Of a stretch of DNA of 64,000 bases, positions 60,819-64,000 are shown in pieces. Made by a program: the position numbers and the translations under genes. This DNA is from Schistosoma haematobium. Lineage: Eukaryota > Platyhelminthes > Trematoda > Strigeidida > Schistosomatidae. The stretch lies in contig NC_067195.1 of the NCBI RefSeq assembly GCF_000699445.3, positions 68,630,591 through 68,694,590 of the forward strand. Reading direction: 5' to 3'. Numbering within the stretch: the first letter of the stretch is position 1; the number at the start of each line of letters is the position of its first letter. The notes under the pieces are model-generated. The model saw only the letters and a program-made list of their open reading frames with translations, was not told where the DNA came from and made no database searches.

Positions 60819-61006
60819 AGCCGATTTAGTGGTCTAAAGGTTAAGCGTTCGTGCGCGAGACTGATAGGTCCTGCGTTCGGATCTTACGAAGTGGGGTCGT
60901 GGGTGCGCACCGATGAAGAATCTCACAATAAGACGAAACAGCTGTGCAGTGCTTACAGGTTTTCCATGGTAGTCTAGCTTCAATTGACTCATGATCTCAA
61001 CTACTA
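60819..61006 (+). mobile_element. tRNA-derived SINE, right of a head-to-head pair
   Basis: Box A TGGTCTAAAGG (60830-60840) and box B GCGTTCGGATC (60873-60883) face the left copy. The element ends CAATTGACTCATGATCTCAACTACT. With 60581-60778 it forms an inverted repeat with a loop of about 40 bp. Confidence 0.8.
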
Positions 61007-63129
61007 AATTTACTATAATATCCACAAAAATTCCCTTCGGATATTTACTTTCTATTTCCAGTCATGATAACATCAAATTATATTTTATTTCACGTTTTGC
61101 TATTATTTCTATAAAAAGATATCATTTCGAATTTATGTAACCTTACCAGTATAATTAAATCAAAATCATGTGTAGATTTCTAATTAGTTGAAAGTGATAT
61201 TAAGCATTAAATGACTTGTTATATATGCCTGATTTCATATGAATAAAGTCTAATAGGTTTATATAAAATAACTTTCTGATTATTGGTTACCAGTTGCTAT
61301 GTAAATACTATTCGGTAATATTAGATGAAACTTATTAAACTGTAAGTTTTCAGATGTTGATCATAAATAGAATTTATACAAATGATTTTGTTAACATGTT
61401 TTAAGATTGGTTCAATTAGCTCGATATCGTTCTAGATTTTAGATTGTGAACATCCAGTGTAGTACTTGAAGTAATAAGTAGTTTGATTAATTCTACGAAA
61501 TATGATATTCTGTTTGAAATTATAGCAGTAAGTGTTTGAAATAAATTCAAAGCTGTAAATGCTTAGAGTTTTTATAATGAAACTATTTCGAATATATACT
61601 ATAATATATGATATGTTTCACAAGTAATTAGGTCGAGGAAAACATTACCAGCTTCGTTCATGTAACTATTTCCCATTACAAATTTAAACCAAATTTACAA
61701 CCATAAGCAACTGATGAGAAACCATGAAATGTTATTCTGCTTCAATTGTTGTTTTGGCTTTTTGCTGGTTACTGTTGGACTGATTTATAATAACATAGCA
61801 TAGGGTAGTAAGTCATTTTATGTTGAATTATTAGTTTTTTTATTTGTAGCACATGTACTGTAGTGAACAGAACACGGGTGGAGACAATTGAATGTACTTA
61901 ACACAAAATTACAGGACTTGTTAATAAAATCTAACAATCATAAAGTAAATACTTAGTTTGCAAAATGTACACCAATCGTCCCAAAATGACTCAGACTTCA
62001 TTGTTCTTGCATTTTCATACAAATTGTATACTGTTTCCATTCTTTACTGTTCGATCCTCTTGTCTCTCTGCTGCCATACCTTCTGTTTCTGACTAGCATC
62101 ATATACTACTAATGTCAATATAAGCAGCGCACACCACAGTACTACAGATTAAGAGCATACCTTAATCTTTTGGCAGTTTGTGTCCTTTAGATTTAATAAA
62201 TTTATATGAATAGCTTTGCTATGAAAGTTCACTAAGTGCTTATCGTCACAGTATATGTTGGACTTATAAGCAGGCTATTTAGTGTCATGATATTGATACC
62301 ATAAATTCATTTGAACCACATCTAAAGAATCTCAAGTGAAATACTTTATTCTTTAATGGAAATAATTGATAAATTTTCTGAATATACAAAGTGATTATAA
62401 GTGTATTGAACAGTTTATACCAAAATATTTACTATAAGCTATTAAGGTCTATAGGAGTAAAACATTTAAATAGAAATTTACCTTAGATAAAGTTGATGCA
62501 ATAAACTTCAATTACTGAAGTTTATATTCAAACTTTCGATCAACATACAATCAAGAAGTGATTTCATGAAGAAATTTTATATCATACATTTGTATATCAT
62601 TCAAAGAAAATAATATTGACATTACTCGGAACTACTTATCATTCTTTGTTGAAATTTTTATTGGAAATTATACATACTTACTACAGTAATGGTTATAAGG
62701 TTTATATCTATGATCGAATGTCATCAGGTACAGTATGCGCACTATCAAATTGTAAAATAAAGGACACAATAACTGAATTTTATTGATACAATCAATAATT
62801 ACTATATGCAGACAGACAGTTAATAACACGTTTGATGTTAGCTGGTTGGAAGCAGTTGATAGAGATCCTTGAACTTTCGGTCTGGTAGGTAATCAATAAG
62901 ACTTATCTTCATTACTTTATTTAAAATTCTGGCTGCCTTGTGCGGAAGTCATAAATATATTAAGTTGGATTAAAACTGTTTGCTCAATTGTCGCATAAAT
63001 ATCTTACATATTTTGGGAATTTCTGGCCTGTTCAAAGTCGTTTCAAAAAGTCATCTGGTTGTGTTTAAAGAATGAACGGTAATGGTAGCAAACTAGAATG
63101 AATTCATTCACTTGGTGTTGTTTTACTTG
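61007..63129. other. AT-rich, nothing recognised
   Basis: No gene, RNA, LTR or LINE feature could be supported on either strand. Confidence 0.45.
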
Positions 63130-63440
63130 TATCTTCCGATTGTTATTTAGGACTGCAATTAATCAGTCTCATGTTGGCATATGTGCATCTTGTGCGGGTC
63201 GCCTCGATATAGCCTTAATCACAAACTTCTTAAGCAAAGATGGATAGTGACTAGCAGTGGAATCAGAACACAGTAGCTCAATGGAAAACGCGATGGCGTT
63301 TGAAGTGAACGGTACTGGGTTCGAGTCTCGGAGTGAACATCAACTCTGGGATGCAAGTACTTCCAGCTGACGAGTCCCAAATAGAACGAAACGCATGTCC
63401 TGGATTTCACTGCTGGCCGGTATCCATTTTTACTTAAGAA
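63130..63440 (+). mobile_element. Sm-alpha-like SINE with hammerhead ribozyme
   Basis: The flanking segment 63150-63225 matches the inverted arms at 49002-49233. The head has box A TAGCTCAATGG (63273-63283) and box B GGGTTCGAGTC (63317-63327). The ribozyme is at 63355-63415. The end sequence GATTCCACTGCTAGCCACTATCCATC type occurs inverted at 63239-63264 and direct at 63403-63430, so the repeat is bounded by an inverted pair of about 26 bp. Confidence 0.82.
63355..63415 (+). ncRNA. Hammerhead ribozyme, intact core
   Basis: TCCAG pairs with CTGGA (stem I). CTGACGA and GAAA are intact. Stem II GTCC/GAAC has one mismatch. The cleavage triplet is GTC in CATGTC. It may be active but weaker than the copy at 49401-49455. 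Confidence 0.78.
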
Positions 63441-64000
63441 TGAATTTATGTTATTTTGCTGCAATATTTATTCTTTCTCTATTCATGTTTATAAATAGAG
63501 AAAGTTGTATAACATTACTTAATATTAATAATTTCTAGTGTTGAGTACGAGGCATTGACGTTTATTTACAATTTCATAGATAACCACACATTTGTATTTG
63601 ATGGGCTAAACTCTATTTTAATAAATCAGTTTTCGATGAAAATCTAAAACTATGTAAAACAATTAAAAATATTCGTGTCCTAACTAAAATGTGTTAGGTT
63701 TAACATTCTCTTTTCATTGTTCAATAAAAGTACAATACCTATAATTTACAGGTACTTTTCTGTTCATTTAGTGAGTGAATGATACAGTTGAGAAAATATC
63801 TTTGTACGAGGATTTCATGTCTATCATCTAAAGCTATCTACAAATATCTTCTATGAATATTCCATTATAGCGTATTCCAAATCGCTGGATAAGCAAGACG
63901 AATAAGGGAAAAGTTGGAGCTTGAAGCGATACTTTCAATGATTTTTATCCTCTTACTTGGAGTACTCACTTCCTACGTGAAATGACAATGTCCGAAAATG
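63441..64000. other. AT-rich, nothing recognised
   Basis: No supported feature. An AAATAGAGAAAG motif and its inverse near 63474-63505 form a short palindrome. Confidence 0.45.

Noticed and set aside
1..64000. CRISPR array, bacterial operon or phage system
   Set aside because: The window is eukaryotic with introns and retroelements; no regularly spaced short repeats with unique spacers were seen.

Overview
The window looks like nuclear DNA of a schistosome blood fluke (a trematode). The reasons are an AT-rich, repeat-dense background; a CsRn1/Boudicca-type Ty3/Gypsy element whose Gag carries a CHCC knuckle; CR1-like and RTE (SR2-like) LINE debris; and short Pol III repeats carrying hammerhead ribozymes, which is the hallmark of the schistosome Sm-alpha family. 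The species cannot be fixed from sequence alone. Only one conserved host gene is recognisable, and almost everything else is mobile DNA in several nested layers.

Region 1-14067 is a tandem LTR-retrotransposon array in the order LTR, internal, LTR, internal, LTR, with neighbouring units sharing one LTR. The two full units are 6604 bp each and nearly identical, and both have intact gag and pol. Pol lies in the -1 frame. At the end of gag there is a GGGAAAC slippery heptamer, a 6-nt spacer and a fully pairing H-type pseudoknot, so Gag-Pol is almost certainly made by -1 frameshifting. Each unit also has about 2.1 kb of non-coding DNA after pol that contains a tRNA-like Pol III segment.

Region 14068-24780 is decayed CR1-like LINE sequence. 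A 966-bp stretch of it occurs as two inverted arms (14068-15033 and 18303-19268) around a 3.3-kb spacer. The right-hand LINE is split at 21073-24504 by an insert with about 225-bp terminal inverted repeats, and that insert contains a second CR1-like LINE.

Region 27498-37871 (minus strand) is an Ariadne-type RBR E3 ubiquitin ligase gene. Four exons join in frame to 495 codons with consensus splice sites. Its 5.7-kb third intron holds two sense-oriented RTE-like LINE fragments and a decayed hammerhead ribozyme.

Region 38535-64000 has no recognisable host gene. It holds a GC-rich RTE-related element, a 267-bp solo LTR of the array family with a 4-bp target duplication, three SR2-like LINE copies (one with a perfect 14-bp duplication) and a terminal fragment of a fourth, tRNA-derived SINEs (one split by a different 531-bp solo LTR, two arranged head to head), hammerhead-ribozyme repeats with flanking inverted repeats, and low-complexity AT-rich stretches.

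The two most unusual signals are the frameshift pseudoknot in the LTR element and the layered LINE / long-TIR insert / LINE structure.
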